DNA of 64,000 bases from Calliopum simillimum. Its lineage: Eukaryota > Arthropoda > Insecta > Diptera > Lauxaniidae. Positions 10,312-22,020 of this stretch are shown piece after piece (within the stretch, counting starts at the first letter, position 1; the number at the start of each line of letters is the position of its first letter). The stretch is taken from contig OX638369.1 in NCBI GenBank assembly GCA_951812925.1, forward strand, positions 62,758,228-62,822,227, written 5' to 3'. The notes beneath the pieces were generated by a model. That model was not told the origin of the DNA. It worked only from the letters and a program-made list of their open reading frames with translations, and ran no database searches. The translations under genes were made by a program, and so were the position numbers.

Positions 10312-10987
10312 CCCCATTAAAATAAAAAAGTATCCCTGCAGGAAGGGGAGTTTTCATTCATAAATTTGTCACTACTTCCAGTGCTTCCTCCCCGGGAGGG
10401 TGTATATTCTCGAGAATGGAAACTCCCTTCAGATTTACGATTAGGCCCAATGTCTCTTAATAATAAACAAATTCTAACGTTTCTATAGAAATTGAAAAAT
10501 AGTGCTGCCTATTACGTTGCATTGCATCAAAATCAGCTCTTAGATACGAGAAGGACGGGCATCGTAATTGTATTTTGGGGATGCGCATTTAAATTCTCGA
10601 TTGGGAATATTAAAAACTTTGGATAAAAGTATATTTCTATTATATTGGTGATTCTTTTTCAGTCCCACCGATGGCTCTGTCCATTCTATTTCTCTAAACT
10701 GTGAAAAGTCCATTGCGAAATCGTGTTCGCATAAAAAGTTATTCAAGGTCAAAGGTGGAAAAAATCAGTTTTTTGCAAATATCGCGCTAACAGTTAATTT
10801 TTCAAAAAAATAGTGCAAGACAATTTTGTAGCCCAGGAAATTTCCTATAAAATTACCTAAGGTGGTGACTTTGGTGGGCCTATAGACTTGATTGCTATAG
10901 AAAAACCAGTTTTCGGTCATAAAACGCGAGTTGGCGAGTTCTAAACGTCAATATTTTTTAGAAAAATTGGGAGAGCTTCATGTTTAC

Positions 10988-12621
10988 TAGACTGACCCAA
11001 AAAAACTAAAGGTGTTCCGATCTTAAGTGCTCAGCACTCAAAATGTTCGGTAGGGTCTCATAATTACGTGTGTAAATTTTGGTAAAAAAATATTGAGATG
11101 TAGCACTCGCGCAAGCTCGATAAGTGGCGCTGCCTTGACCGAACGAGAATGGGGTTCTTTCAGCCCGTGGAAATTGATAAAAAAGGATAGGAACAATTTT
11201 TTTTTTCTGTCCTACTTTATGTTTTCGAGGTTGCTGAAGACAATGGCATTGCCAGTTTTTGGAAAAGATTCCAAGATATTCAAGATATCTCTAACAAAAA
11301 AACGAAAAAATATGAGATTTTTGTTAGATTAAATTGCCATTAATCGTAGGAAAATGTTTTATTTTTTTTCTCGGACACTAGTCTTGAAGCCTAGGTTGTG
11401 ACAAACAAAATGAGTGGTCGCACAATATTTTTTGACAAAATCTTCTCGAGATATTGGCCATAGACTGAACCGCCGTCCTAACGTATTATTGTTCATTGCC
11501 GGTCACTGGGGATATCTGCCGATTTTACGCTATTTTCATTGATTTTTGAGATCCTCCCTTGTACTTTCGACGTCGTTGGAGATGCTGGAACATTTATTTT
11601 CACGATAAAATGCAAGTGTTTCAATACATTCAAGATATTCCTATGATAAATTTCCCTAGTAGGATTTCCAATGAAAAGCAGAACTAGCTCTTAAACCTCG
11701 ATATAATTTTTCCGCGCATGATTCATCTGAAGCTAGTGATTGATGACCATCGCGGTTTTCTTCTGGAAAGGTGCCAATGTGTCCAAAATTTTTCTATCTT
11801 CCACTGAAAAATTTGGGAGATATTGGCACCTTTCCAGAAGAAAACCGCGATGGTCATCAATCACTAGCTTCAGATGAATCATGCGCGGAAAAATTATGTC
11901 GAGGTTTAAGAGCTAGTTCTGCTTTTCATTGGAAATCCCACTAGGGAAATTTATCATAGGAATATTTTGAATGTATTGAAACACTTGCATTTTGTCGTGA
12001 AAATAAATGTTCCAGCATCTCCAGCGACGTCGAAAGTACAAGGTAGGATCTCAAAAATCAATGAAAATAGCGTAAAATCGGCAGATATCCCCAGTGACCG
12101 GCAATGAACAATAAAACGTTAGGACGGCGGTTCAGTCTGTGGCCGATATCTCGAGAAGATTTTGTCAAAAAATATTGTGCGACCACTCATTTTGTTCGCC
12201 ACAATCTAGGCTACAAGACTAGTGTCCGAGAAAAAAAAAATAAAAAATTATCCTACGATTAATGGCAATTTAATCTAACAAAAATCTAAATTTTTTTTTT
12301 TTTTTTTTCGAGAGATATCTTAAATATCTTGAAATCTTGGAATCTTTTCCAAAAACTGGCAATGCCATTGTCTTCAGCAACCTCGAAAACATAAAGTAGG
12401 ACAGAAGAAAAATTGTTCCTATCCTTTTTTATCAATTTCCACGGGCTGAAAGAACCCCATTCTCGTTCGGTCAAGGCAGTGCCACTTATCGAGCTTGCGC
12501 GACAGCTAAATCTCAATATTTTTTTAACAAAATTTACACACGTAATTTAGAGACCCTACCGAACATTTGGAGTGCTGAGCACTTAAGATCGGAACACCTT
12601 TAGTTTTTTTGGGTCAGTCTA
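10988..12621. mobile_element. 1,634-bp near-perfect palindromic fold-back element, 8-bp TSD
   Basis: The element runs from TAGACTGACCC to GGGTCAGTCTA and is flanked by ATGTTTAC at 10980-10987 and again at 12622-12629. The two arms, each nearly 800 bp, are inverted copies throughout: GAACGAGAATGGGGTTCTTT near 11140 has its reverse near 12450, and GACCATCGCGGTTTTCTTCT near 11747 its reverse near 11830. The pivot lies near 11,800 with about 40 unpaired bases. Differences are scattered single bases and small indels. The 8-bp duplication suits hAT or P-like superfamilies. No coding sequence; ORFs at its two ends are mirror images. Confidence 0.85.
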
Positions 12622-12764
12622 ATGTTTACATAAAATGGTGTTTAGGTATGTTCTTTCTACGTTTATCTACGCATTATTTTCGAATTGCTTATTATAATTA
12701 AATATTCAACGACTATAGTCGTGATTGAACAATCAATAATAAGTAATTGAAATTTGATAAGACA

Positions 12765-14100
12765 ATGGCTCCTCGAAAAGGACAAAGTAAAACGCATAAT
12801 GATTCGAAAGCTTTATTTAGGGTCCAGCATTGGCATAACTGTTGTAATCCATTTGGCTTCAAAAGTCATGAGCGGAAAAGTTTGCGGAGGGTGACAAAAA
12901 AAAAATGTTTGAATCTTTCCCAGATCTATGCAAAAAACATAAAATGTGTCACACAAGTAGGAAACATAATTCGAGAAAGGAAAATTACGATTCGCCAACT
13001 AACGTCGATTTGGAGCAAGAGTAATCACCAAATCAGCATTTTGATAATTGTGATACAGGAAGTGTCGATTCTAGAAGTGAGCATGACAAAGATCTGGAAG
13101 GCATGTTGACGCAATTAAAAACAAAATTTAGTTCATTACAAAAAAATTATACCTTTCGCCTCAGGTTTTTGACGATTGCACCAGACTCTTGGAGTGAGCG
13201 TAAAATTTCTAGCGAATTTGAAACTGACAGGCATGTGGTGCAAAGGGCAAAAAAAGTAAGGAATGAATTTGGTATCCTCGAAGAAGTGCGGTCGAAGAGA
13301 GAAAAGAACCTGAATCAAGGAGTAGTCGACTCTGTTGTTAGATTTTTCAACTCTGATCATAAAAGTAGGTAATTAGGTAATGCCGTCGATGAAGGATTCC
13401 GTCAAAATAAAAATCGACGGAGAAAAAAAAACAAGTACAAAAACGCTTGTTGTTTTTCAATTTAAATGAGCTTTACACCTTCTTCAAAGAGGAAAACGAA
13501 AAAGCGGTTAGTTTTTCCATGGTTGCTAAGCTGAGGCCAAAAAATTGCATACTGCCCGGGAAAAATAGAACACACGCTGTTTGTGTATGCACTTATCATA
13601 ACAATTTCGTCATGATGTTGAAAGCGATTAAGATAGATAAATTGACTGAAAAATGCAGCATTAAGTTGCAAGATTACCACGACTGCATCAGCATGATCGT
13701 GTGCTCTGCACCAGATGAAGAGTGGCATCTTGAAGAATGTGAAAAGTGCCCAATAATAGCATTGTTTAGATATGGTTATACTGTACAGAATGCATCTAGG
13801 TATATCACTTTAACAACGACCAATAAAGAAACGTACAGAATTGATGCAGAGAAGTGTTGTTTTCCTCTCCAAAAGTAGACAACATAATACGGCTTACGCG
13901 ATTCAATCGCGCCTGATACCTGAAATGAAGAAGTTTATTGGCCCCATTATTTACTTCTCGGACGGGGCAAAACAGCATTTCAAGAATAGATTCCAGATGG
14001 CCAATTTATTAAATCACAAGAAAGACTTTGGCATTCAAGCTGAGTGGCATTTTTCGGCATCTGCACAAGGCAAGAGTGCATGCGATGACTTGGTCTGAAA
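12765..14100 (+). pseudogene. Decayed transposase-like protein of an unnamed DDE-like family
   Basis: It starts MAPRKGQSKTHND at 12765 and continues across at least three frame changes. Diagnostic pieces: LTIAPDSWSERKISSEF (about 13166), the HAVCVCTYHNN segment (about 13573), ECEKCPI (about 13736), and IIYFSDGAKQHFKNR followed by HKKDFGIQAEWHF and GKSACD (about 13945-14090). I recall this motif string from unannotated insect and cnidarian repeat proteins. The acidic YFSDG and the AEWHF region look like RNase H-fold catalytic strands; that is inference. The part between about 13,870 and 13,910 seems to have lost a large internal section. It lies between the long inverted repeats of its element. 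Confidence 0.6.
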
Positions 14101-14778
14101 GCCAGACCGTGTGAAAGTATTTTGGATACCAATGGTCTGCTTCGATGGGCAACAGCCAAGTATGATAAGGACATAAGAATTATTAATTGAAGGAATAATG
14201 ATGAACCTTTCATTCAGAATATCCGGTGATAAAACTATTATCATGGAAAAATATTCAAGTCTGTGAAATTAAAAATTATTCCCGTAATATCTGCAGTTCA
14301 TAGTTTACTTACCTGCTTCCTAACGACCCATTTTCATCATAACCTCTGCAAAAAATTATCCGGATCAAAAAATTGTTCGGACAAAAGTTGCCTAATTTTG
14401 CTCCCTGAACTCGAATTGACGGAAAAGAAAATGGGGTCGCCATTTGAAATTCCAAAGTCACCCCTACCCCTAACATGGGGGTGATGGGTTGAGGGATGAC
14501 TCAGTGGTCAAACGATTGCAAACTTAAAACCAAGTAAGTTTTGTACCAAACGTATTTTTTGAAAAATCTAATCCCCCGGAAGAGCATTTTTCAGTGCAAC
14601 ACCAATCTCTCGGGTTCAATGTGCTTGAATTTTTGTAAACTGGTGGGGATTTAAGATGTCGGTATCGGTGTCAATTTCCATTTTTGGGGCTACATACGAC
14701 ATATTTTGCTTTAAGTGAGAAAAGGGATCTCGGCAACCAAAAGCACAAGTTCCAAGTTTTCTTTTGAGCCTTGGTATA

Positions 14779-15958
14779 CGGAGGGCCTAACAAAAGTTCG
14801 CTTAGTAGGTGTCATGTTATATATTTTAAGTAAATCAAAAAATTGCGTACTATTTGTTATAGTCTTACGATATATATTTTTAATTTTCAGAAAGATCGGT
14901 CAAAATGGAGAGAAGAAAACGTAAAATTCGTGAAACAATGTCTGCAGATATTCCAGTGCCAACGCAGCAAGAGATTCGGTTTGCTATTCTTTTTGGATTC
15001 CGGCGTAAGCTCAAGCCTGTGGAATGTGAAATAGCATTTGAAGTTAATGCACCATCCCTCATGGTTCCGAAAATTCCAGACAGGCAATATTTCTGTGGAG
15101 GACGACCATCGAGAAGGCCGCCCAAAATCTTCGACTGATTATGCAAGTGAAGAGCTGGTGAAATTGACGAAGATCCAAGATTGACCCAGAAAATCATTGC
15201 TGAGGAACTGGGTTTGAATGCCATGGCTGTATCGCGAATATCAAAAAATGATCTTGGATACACGAAGAAATCTGCAAGTATTTTCTTGAAAAATTCAACA
15301 ACGGAGAGTCTAACACTTTCAAGAAAATAGTAACAGGTGATGAAGCATGGTTTAAGAAGCACGACCCTGAAACCAAGCAAAAATCCATAGTATGGAGCCC
15401 AGAAAGTGCAAATCCACCTATTAAAGCAAAGGAAAAAAAGTAATGATATCAGTTTACTTCACCAGAGAGAAAGTTGTAGCTGCTATTCCTTTGGAAAAAG
15501 GTCAGACGGTTGTTGAGTAGTATACTGAAACCTGTTTACCAAAAGTTTTCCAAAATTTATTGGAAAAATGCCAAAAAAAAGGAACAACGTCGCTACTTTC
15601 GACCGATTTTATTACGCTTTCAGGCATCGAAGAAATTCGTCCAGCATCTTATTCCCCAGGTATAGCTCCTTTTGACTTCTGGTTGTTTCCAAAAAGAAAA
15701 AAAAATTTGAGAGGGAGAGTCTTCAACAGCAATGAGGAGATAATACTTAAATGCGGTTAATGATGAAATTGCAAAACTGTATAAAGCCGATTTTGAAGAC
15801 TGTTTTTCAAATTGGATTTATCCACTTCAAAAATGTATCAAAATAACTGGCGATTACGCTGAAAAAATGCAAATAGATGAACAATAAAGTTATAAACTTA
15901 AAAAATTTTTTATCCAGTTTTTTCAATTATACTAAGCGAACTTTTGTAAGGCCCCTCG
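14779..15958 (+). mobile_element. mariner-family element, TA-flanked
   Basis: TIRs of about 27 bp: GGGCCTAACAAAAGTTCGCT near the left end and its near match inverted at 15,930-15,954. TA at 14777-14778 and 15959-15960 gives the target duplication. Length 1,180 bp. It is nested in the 10.6-16.4 kb transposon, close to that element's right arm. Confidence 0.85.
14905..15887 (+). pseudogene. mariner transposase, inactive
   Basis: Begins MERRKRKIRETM at 14905. Mariner landmarks: RFAILFGFRRKLKP (N-terminal helix-turn-helix), GRP before the linker, LTQKIIAEELG, VTGDEAWF (first catalytic Asp, about 15,330), SYSPGIAPFDFWLFPK (the SPDLAP-DFW region, third Asp) and a C-terminal GDYAEKM before TAA at 15885. 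Several frame changes and stops occur (about 15,135, 15,185, 15,440, 15,518 and 15,760), and the second catalytic block between FDNA and AHR-type motifs is not recognisable. It is a dead copy. Confidence 0.8.
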
Positions 15959-16396
15959 TAAACATATAACTAAATGTCGTACGAACATAAACCTGAGGTT
16001 ATTTTTATAGGAAATTTCCTGGGCTAAAAAATTGTCTTGCACTATTTTTTTGAAAAAGTAATCGTTAGCGCGATATTTGCAAAGAACTGATTTTTTCGGC
16101 CATTGACCTTGAATAAGTTTTTATGCGAACACGATTTCGCAGCAGTTTATTTACCAAGCATAAATAAAAACTTTTTGAGTGAAAAAATTTCACTTGGCTT
16201 TTCTTGTCACAGAAATACGAACTATTTTTTGTTAAATTTCTAAAGGTAGTCGCCATTTTGAATTTCGAAATTTACAAAAAGGAGTGTGTTTAATCGAAAG
16301 ATCTTAAGCACACGAAAATTTTGAGACCTGGTACGTTCAAATTGGTTGAGAAATAGAATGTACAGAGCCATTGGTGGAATTGAAAAAGAATCACCC

Positions 16397-17849
16397 ATAT
16401 TAATTATTTTTTTTATTATTTCATATCCTTCATGACCTTCTTCTTTTGTATTTTTATTTTATTTATTTGAAAAAAAAAAACTCTACCATCTTCTATAAGA
16501 GTTCCCATCCGCATCTCTAAGCATTTGATTGTTCCTCCACATCTCATTGACTGAAATCTTTTATAAAATGGCATCAGTTAAGTTAAAAACAGGTGAACCG
16601 TTTAACTGCGGGAGATTTCGATCTTAAAAGAACTGTTCTGCAATTTTTCTCGATATTGCCTACCGGGCAAGCCTCTTCAACTTAATTGCAAGTTTTACCT
16701 TCTTTAAGTTTTCATAAGATGTCGGAATTGATTATTCCCTTCATCGATTAAATGTAAAAATTTGTGAAAAAAAATCTTAAAGATGTTCGCAAATTATTTT
16801 GACAATGGTGGAATTGAACAAATTGTTGTACGAATACATATGTCGAATATTCACCCTTTTCTTCAGATTTGACCACCATTTCTTAAGAAATTAAAACATT
16901 TCTTCATAAGTACCTAAGCGTTTATTCTTGAATATATTTTGTAATCCTTTTGGGATTACTCTACGCGGTGTTCTGAAGTTTCATAAAATTTTGTTGAATA
17001 AACAATCATCAACGCAAATAAAAAATAAAGTTTTTGATTGTTAGGCTGAAAATTTTCCACGTAATATGGATTTGGAACGAAAAGAAAGAATAAACAATTT
17101 TAGCAGACATTCCTTTTAACAGAAAAAAAAAAAAAAAAAATAAGTGCAAGACTTGATAACAAAAAAAAAAAGGGCCAGCTTTTGTCAAATTTCATTGAGT
17201 GCGTGAAAATTTCATAAGTACCAGAAAATAATCGAATAAAAAGAAAAACAAAAAATTTAATACCAAATCCGATAAAAATGAGTATAAACAAAATTCAATT
17301 TCCAGAAGCTTATCAACGTCTTGCACCTTTTTTTGTGTGTTACATTATATCCCTGTCACTATCATCACCAATACCTCCAAGTAACTCGATAAACTAAGCC
17401 TTGGAGCAAAATAAATCCTTTGCCTTACGCAAACAAAAACAGAATTTCCCACGCTGTAATTTATGAGTTTTCTGCCATATGGAATTTAGAAAAAGGAGAA
17501 AGAAAAGGAAATTTCTCAAAAGCGAAATTGAAAGAAACTCATAAAGTTTAGCAATGATACACCGAGCAAATAATGTGTTAATATGAAAGAGAAAAATCAA
17601 ATATTAATACACACATACATACATACATCCAATAGTACAGTTAAAGAGAGTCAGTGTGTCACCGAATGAAAGTTCAAGTACTTAGTAGTAAAAATAAAAT
17701 ATCTTTTGAAACTTTTAAATGTTTCAAAACTTTTTGAAAGGATCATAAAACTAAAATATTTTTTTTTTGGTTAAAAACCATACTTGTATGTAAGAGCATG
17801 GTTTTTTTGGTGGTCGCTACATGTTGACAAATTTATCTGTTTCTCTTTT
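16397..17849. other. Non-coding, no gene recognised
   Basis: AT-rich sequence with poly-A runs (17125-17170) and a short CATA/ACAT microsatellite at about 17,608-17,628. No domain or repeat family recognised. Confidence 0.35.
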
Positions 17850-17854
17850 AAAAG

Positions 17855-19005
17855 TTTGCATCAGTTTACACAGATTTTTTAAAAGCCTTTGACAAGGTGT
17901 GTCTTAAGGTCTTGTTGCTAAACTTGGAAAAATGGGCTTTCATTTAACTTTTTAAAATGGATACGATCACTTTAATAACAGAATTTGTTTTGTTCAAATA
18001 AGTAATGCAAAATCTTATCGGTTTACTGTATCTTCAAGAGTTGCTCAAGGCAGTATTCTTGGTCCACTTTTTATACCCTTCACCCAGGGTATATTCACTT
18101 TGTCCTTCCGTTTGTAACGCAGAGAAGGAGGAGTGGCAGATATAGAAAAGTATATATATTCTTGATCAGCGTCACCTCCTGAGTCGATATAGCCATCTCC
18201 GTCTGTCTGCCTGTGTGTGGAAATACACTTTTTGGGATAACTAAGCCACATAATTCAATGAAATTTAGTGCACAGCCTCCGTCGTCAAAGTTAGCTCGGG
18301 GTATTGAAAATGAGCGAAATCGGTCAACGGACACACCGGACACACCTACCGCCCATACAAAAAATATATTCAAAATGTAATTTTAGGAGTATTTTTCACG
18401 ACAATGCAACCAAAATACACATAAATACTACGAATTGTAAACGAAAGTTCTAAAAAAAACTGGGCGAATTTGGACAAGAGGGCGTGGTACCTCCCATATT
18501 AGGAAAAGCTTCAAAACGCTATCCTGAAAACGTTTTTTGATACATTCGAACCAAATTGAAGCAAAAGCTTCAAAAAGCTATGCTGAAAATGTTTTTTGAG
18601 ATAATCCAACCAAATTTCATTCAGACACTAAAAACTATAAATGCAAGCTCTGAGCAAAACTAGGTGAACTCGGACAAGAGGGCGTGACAACTCCAATATA
18701 AGCAAAATTTTCAAAATACTACTTTTCTTTACTGCAATTTATATATTTTAATCTTCCTTCTCGGCTATTGCGACATAATAACCTGTTTGCTATTGAAGGA
18801 TCTCAATGACCATTTAACTTGGGCTTTAACCCTTTATAGTTTTTTAATTATTGGTGATTATAATTTTGATTTTGCTTCAAACTGAGAAATAGTTTGCTTC
18901 TGTTATAAATATTTTATTTTATTAATAAAATTTTTGTCGAATTATTTGTTATCTAGTCTGTAAGAAATTCTTATTCGAAAGACCGAAATAAACATAAACA
19001 ACTAG
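17855..19005 (+). pseudogene. Jockey-like non-LTR retrotransposon relic, RT core and 3' end
   Basis: Fragments of reverse transcriptase are legible in shifting frames: VYTDFLKAFDKV at about 17,865 and SRVAQGSILGPLF at about 18,037, matching the TDFSKAFD and GVPQGSxLGPLLF motifs. The coding part then breaks into the dispersed repeat at 18,069. After that repeat, 18,740-18,800 gives FNLPSRLLRHNNLF, which fits the C-terminal end of Jockey-type RTs, followed by a 3' UTR ending near ACCGAAATAAACATAAACA (about 19,003). Heavily mutated. Confidence 0.6.
18069..18730 (-). repeat. Dispersed repeat with internal ~125-bp tandem units (copy 1, reverse)
   Basis: It begins ATACCCTTCACCCAGGGTAT and includes GTTTGTAACGCAGAGAAGGA, the GACACACC/TACCGCCCATAC segment and then units containing GACAAGAGGGCGTG and GAGATAATCCAACCAAATTT. 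It is the reverse of the block at 32.0-32.9 kb. Inserted in, or replacing part of, the RT relic. No protein: ORFs here are repeat artefacts. Confidence 0.75.
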
Positions 19006-19472
19006 CTGGCCCGGAAGCGACTTTGTTCGCCCGTTCCCGATGCCCTTTACATATGTTCCAAGTCCCATCTATCTCCGTCATCCTTCTTTTCCAACCTTCA
19101 GGTTTTTCAAGGTGAATAAAATATATATTTATGCACCAACTTTTATAATGATAGCTACTATAGTCGTAGTTGTGTTTTTTTCATATGATGGGTGCAACGT
19201 TCCCTAGTTCAAGCCCCCTCAAACTTTGCATGGTGAATGGTACATACATTATGCATAAGTTCACCAACTTTCATAATCATAGCTTCTATAACTGTAGAGA
19301 TAAAGCATTTTTTTAGTATGGGGGGTGCAACCCCCGTTCCCCTTAGTGGCATCTCACCCCCTTAAGAACCTTCTACAGACCAGAACAAACAATTTAAAAA
19401 AAAAATTATGTAAATCGGCCGTGTTGTTTCCGCGTTCATAAGCTACATACGGACACCATTTCTTTTTTGTAT
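19005..19472. other. Non-coding flank with a GC-richer dispersed-repeat look
   Basis: Contains ACTAGCTGGCCCGGAAGCGA and two similar segments (CACCAACTTTTATAATGATAGCT near 19,135 and CACCAACTTTCATAATCATAGCT near 19,263), about 125 bases apart, so it is itself an old internally duplicated repeat. No ORF. Confidence 0.4.
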
Positions 19473-19496
19473 ATGAAGCACTCCATGCCAAGTGTA

Positions 19497-20440
19497 TGAA
19501 TGTATGTATGTATTCTCCTTTAACTCCTAGGAGGAGCATAGGGCCAATATGAAATCTCTCCATTTGTCACGATCCCTTGCGATGACTTTGATCTCTTGCC
19601 ACGACTTTCCCGATTCTTGGATTTCCTTTTCCAACGACCTTTTCCAGTTGGTTTTGGGTCTACCACGTCCTCTACTGCCTTGTGGATTCCACTCAAGGGC
19701 CTGCCGACAAACTTCGCTGTGTGGTTTCCGGAGAGTGTGACCAATCCATCCCCATTTGCGCAGCTTGATCTCGTTTGCTATAGCCTTCTGTTTGCATTTT
19801 TGATGTAGCTCGGCATTTGATATAGTGCGAGGCCACCAAACCTTTAGTATACGCCTTAAGCATTTGTTGACGAATACTTGCAGCTTGTTTGTTAGTTGTT
19901 CAGTAACAAGCCATGTTTCGCACCCATATAACAAAACCGATTTCACATTCGAATCAAAAATACGCACTCTCGTTTTGGTGGATATAACGGATGGAGAGCA
20001 TATTTTGTTCAGTTGAGCAAACGCGCCTTTTGCTTTTGCTATTCTTGAGTTGATATCCTCTTTTGCTCCACCATCCATGGAGATAATGCTGCCTAAATAC
20101 GTGAAGCTATCGACGTTTCCGATGTCATCACTGCCAGCTTTAAACGTGATGTCATTGCTTGCATTTAGCTTCATGCTTTTAGTCTTGGATACGTTGATTT
20201 TTAGGCCGGCCTTTTGTGATTCCAAGACAAGGTCTTCAATTTTGCTTTGCATATCTGAATGTTTGGACGATAAGAGGCAGATGTCGTCAGCGTAGTCGAG
20301 ATCTTCCAGATGTTCGGTAAAGTTCCATTGAATACCCTTTTGGCCTTATTAAGAGCTTTATCTAGGATATCATCAAGAACGATAAGGAAGAGTGATGGTG
20401 ATAGTAAACACCCCTGCCGTACGCCTGAATTAGTGGTGAA
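19497..20440 (-). mobile_element. 5'-truncated RTE-type retrotransposon, 11-12 bp TSD
   Basis: The minus-strand copy starts inside the RT domain and ends with a (TACA)n tail (19,497-19,512). TGCCAAGTGTA occurs at 19,486-19,496 and 20,441-20,451, a target duplication that becomes a single site in the host fold-back arm when the insert is removed. A much shorter copy of the same family lies at 63,427-63,670. Confidence 0.85.
19527..20438 (-). pseudogene. RTE-type reverse transcriptase, C-terminal part
   Basis: From the 5' truncation it reads TNSGVRQGCLLSPSLFL, then, after a single frame change near 20,340, EDLDYADDICLLS with the catalytic YADD near 20,295. It continues open to the stop at 19527: SFTYLGSIISMDGG, VLLYGCETWLV, RKWGWIGHTLRKP, GRGRPKTNWKRS and a final WRDFILALCSS. 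These are standard thumb and C-terminal motifs of RTE/BovB-like RTs. About 240 C-terminal residues remain uninterrupted, so decay is slight despite truncation. Confidence 0.85.
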
Positions 20441-21310
20441 TGCCAAGTGTACCAAAAAAAAATTTTTTTTTCTCCGATTTCGCTCAAATTCGGCACTATG
20501 GTAGATCCGGTGTGCAAGAACAACATTTCGGGAGGATTTGGTCCTAGTACCATTTGTTGTTAAAATACAGGGTGTTAAAGTTGGCGTTTTTAGTCATTTT
20601 CATGAAGGGTGTTTTTTCAAAAATTTATAGCTTACACTAAAGTTTGTAAATTGATAAATCTAAGTTAATGGTCCCATTCATTTTGAAATTTTTCTTATTA
20701 TAAAAAAATATTTCTTGGTGAAAAAAATTTTTTTTCACCAAAATTTTTTACACTTAAAAATACTTGTGAATTTTTGTTAAAAAAAGCCCCCTTAGATTTT
20801 ATTTAAAAGTACTTTATATTAAAGCATAATTTATAAGCTTTAAAATTATGTATGACTCAAGATGGGATTCGGTCGCTACATGGGAGTTTTTGGTTTTTGA
20901 ACGCCCGCGTCAGGACAAAATATTTTTTTACTCGAGAGGAAAGCATCTTACGTAAAAAGTGTACTAGGCATAAAATACTTAGAATCGTCTAAGAAATACG
21001 TGTGAATTTTTTTGGAATTTTTTAAAACTTTTTTTTTTGAATAATTTTTGAAAAATTTTTTTTATGAAAAATTTTTCCAAAAAATATTGAGGGGAAAAAA
21101 AATTTTTTTTTTAGCTTTTCAAAAAACTCCAAAAAAAATCACACGTATTGCTTGGACGATTCTAAGCAATTTTTGCTATGTACACTTTTTACGAAAGATG
21201 TTTTCCTCTCGAGTAAAAAAAGATTTTTGCCTGCCGTGGGCTTTCAAATGCCAAAAACGCCCATGTAGCGACGGAATCCCATCTTGAGTCATACATAATT
21301 TTAAAGCTTA

Positions 21311-22020
21311 CACAGAAAAAAAAATATCGGTCAATCCAACCGATTTCAACGATAGAAATTGCACCAACCCGCAGTAAAGGTTAAATTGACTGAGCAGTCC
21401 AGTAAAATTACTGTAAAAATAGTACTGTACAGTTGCTGTTAAAATGTTAAGGTACTGTAAAAACAGTTATTTTAACCTAAATTTTCGATAGAAATTGCAC
21501 CAACCCGGAGTTTTTGTATTTTGACCGTTGAACTCTGTAAATGTAAATGTAAATGTACAGTTTACTCGGTTTAGAAACTATCAATCGCAGTTACAGTAAA
21601 AATAACCTTCTTAAAAGGTCAGCTAACAATATAAACTGTTCCAAACAGTTAAAACTGTTTTGGAACGGTTTAATAGTTAGCACCCCAGAAGGGCTGTAAC
21701 TAGACGTTTCCAAAAACTCGTAGAAATTGTAGCAAACAACTTCTACGGCGACACCATTTCAAATGGCAAAATATCAGTACAACTCTAGCAAACTTATGTT
21801 GATTTATTCTTAAACAATGTGAGAATTTTATGAACCTCAATTCAAAATATTATTCATATGAAAAAAAAAAATTTATGGAATACAAAATGTACAGTTGAAT
21901 TCAACTGTAGAAAAGTAAAGCTGATTCTGAAATTTTGAATTTTTGTTTCCTATAGAAAATTTGAAAAACTATAGAATACAAAATTTATAGTTAATTTTAC
22001 CGTCAGTTTTTTTTTCTGTG
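21311..22020. mobile_element. Tc1/mariner-type MITE (family B, copy 1), TA-flanked
   Basis: Ends CACAGAAAAAAAAA and TTTTTTTTTCTGTG, flanked by TA (21,309-21,310 and 22,021-22,022). Removing it joins the right arm of the host fold-back element exactly as in the left arm. Interior has CAATCCAACCGATTTCAACG and repeats of GATAGAAATTGCACCAACCC (about 21,352 and 21,486). This copy is about 130 bp longer than copy 2 because of that internal duplication. No coding sequence. Confidence 0.8.

Larger units (their letters stand above)
9950..10440. repeat. Dispersed repeat, inverted copy at 58.54-58.80 kb
   Basis: The stretch starting TGTCAAAATCCAGTGGAAAA recurs in reverse orientation near 58,785, and the segment TATCCCTGCAGG through GATTTACGAT... 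(10331-10445) recurs reversed near 58,555-58,630. Between them lie short tandem units, four here and about three in the other copy. No coding capacity. A non-autonomous DNA transposon or Helitron-like family is possible; superfamily not determined. Confidence 0.6.
10647..16396 (+). mobile_element. Long-TIR DNA transposon with unclassified transposase relic
   Basis: Left-arm sequence 10647-10860 (GGTGATTCTTTTTCAGTCCC..., GGCTCTGT, CGAAATCGTGTTCGCATAAA, GCGCGATATTTGCAAA in reverse, GGAAATTTCCT) recurs inverted between 15,995 and 16,396. The right arm carries about 190 extra bases. The ends read (T/G)GGTGATTC, flanked by ATAT on both sides, a possible 4-bp duplication. Inside are a transposase relic (12,765-14,100), a 1,634-bp palindrome and a mariner. 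Subtracting the two inserts leaves roughly 2.9 kb, a sensible size for an autonomous DNA element. The exact limits of the terminal repeats are by eye. Confidence 0.65.

Noticed and set aside
11093..12516. Two similar ORFs (plus strand at 11.1 kb, minus strand at 12.4 kb) as paralogous genes
   Set aside because: They are mirror-image readings of the two arms of the palindrome.
14880..15380. 166-codon minus-strand ORF
   Set aside because: It is the antisense of the mariner transposase relic.
18095..18373. Minus-strand 92-codon ORF and its match at 32.6 kb as a conserved protein
   Set aside because: Both lie in copies of one dispersed repeat with frame-breaking differences; similarity is due to the repeat.
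19596..19808. Plus-strand ORFs opposite the RTE copies (also at 63.5 kb)
   Set aside because: Antisense of the well-supported RTE reverse transcriptase C-terminus.
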